Below, one piece after another: positions 32,944-32,994 of a stretch of DNA of 32,994 bases. Each line of letters begins with the position of its first letter. Position 1 is the stretch's first letter. Source of the DNA: JBIOUF01 sp044866695 (GTDB taxonomy: Bacteria > Actinomycetota > Actinomycetes > Propionibacteriales > Nocardioidaceae); assembly GCA_044866695.1 (NCBI GenBank), contig JBIOUF010000281.1, positions 1 to 32,994 of the forward strand, read 5' to 3'. Under the pieces are notes generated by a model. It had not been told where the DNA came from. It ran no database searches and worked only from the letters and a program-made list of their open reading frames with translations. Position numbers and translations under genes: made by a program.

Positions 32944-32971
32944 GTCCGCCAGGATGCACCTGGCGGACTTT
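32944..32971 (+). terminator. Strong hairpin with a short T-tail
   Basis: GTCCGCCAGG (32944-32953) pairs perfectly with CCTGGCGGAC (32959-32968) around the loop ATGCA, followed by TTTCT on the plus strand. It looks like a rho-independent terminator for the plus direction, although no plus-strand gene is seen before it. It could equally end a minus-strand unit entering from the right. A second GC hairpin, GGCGGCGC/GCGCCGCC, lies at 32909-32926. Confidence 0.5.
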
Positions 32972-32994
32972 CTGTGGGTGACCCACGCGACTGG

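Overview
The window is about 33 kb of very GC-rich DNA with GTG starts, many 4-base ATGA/GTGA gene overlaps and at least one likely leaderless transcript. This points to an actinomycete. The gene content (Wadjet II, betaine-type uptake, CuNIR-like membrane fusion) would fit Nocardioidaceae or relatives, but that placement is inference. Almost everything after position 1,300 is on the minus strand, in several operons. No rRNA, tRNA or CRISPR array was seen.

Layout. (1) 1-2.9 kb: an accessory edge with a frameshifted MNT-type nucleotidyltransferase, a two-gene operon of small unknown proteins, a second frameshifted unknown gene, and a coupled HicA-like / HTH pair. (2) 2.9-11.0 kb: a complete Wadjet type II anti-plasmid system, jetA-jetB-jetC-jetD, with every junction overlapping by 4 bases. 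The HicA-like/HTH pair follows jetD directly, so it may be a Wadjet accessory. (3) 11.1-18.4 kb: a catabolic operon transcribed as FAD amine oxidase, DHDPS-family lyase/aldolase, aminoaldehyde-type aldehyde dehydrogenase, and a betaine-type ABC importer (ProX, ProV, ProW). A divergent GntR/FCD regulator sits next to a palindromic operator over a consensus -10 box. Together they look like import and oxidative breakdown of a quaternary or cyclic amine. (4) 19.4-24.7 kb: a copper/nitric-oxide module. It holds an 878-residue membrane-cupredoxin-CuNIR-like fusion, an NnrS-like membrane protein, an HTH regulator with a three-Cys C-terminus, and a divergent hemerythrin-DUF2249 protein. (5) 24.8-30.1 kb: a truncated ferredoxin-reductase fragment, folE and a DoxX protein in one operon; a DUF488 gene; a tyrosine-integrase remnant; and a four-gene operon with a DUF4386-like membrane protein, an NAD-dependent epimerase-like protein, a small membrane protein and an unknown protein. 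(6) 30.2-32.8 kb: a glycine-rich decapeptide-repeat protein and a MazF-like toxin-antitoxin pair. A strong hairpin lies at the right edge.

The most interesting items are the CuNIR-like fusion, in which a catalytic His and a type-1 axial Met both appear replaced, the possible Wadjet-linked HicA-like/HTH pair, and the amine-catabolic operon whose substrate is not evident. The number of broken genes (two single-base frameshifts, a reductase stub, an integrase stub) marks both the left edge and the 24.7-27.3 kb zone as places of past rearrangement or, for the frameshifts, possible sequence errors.
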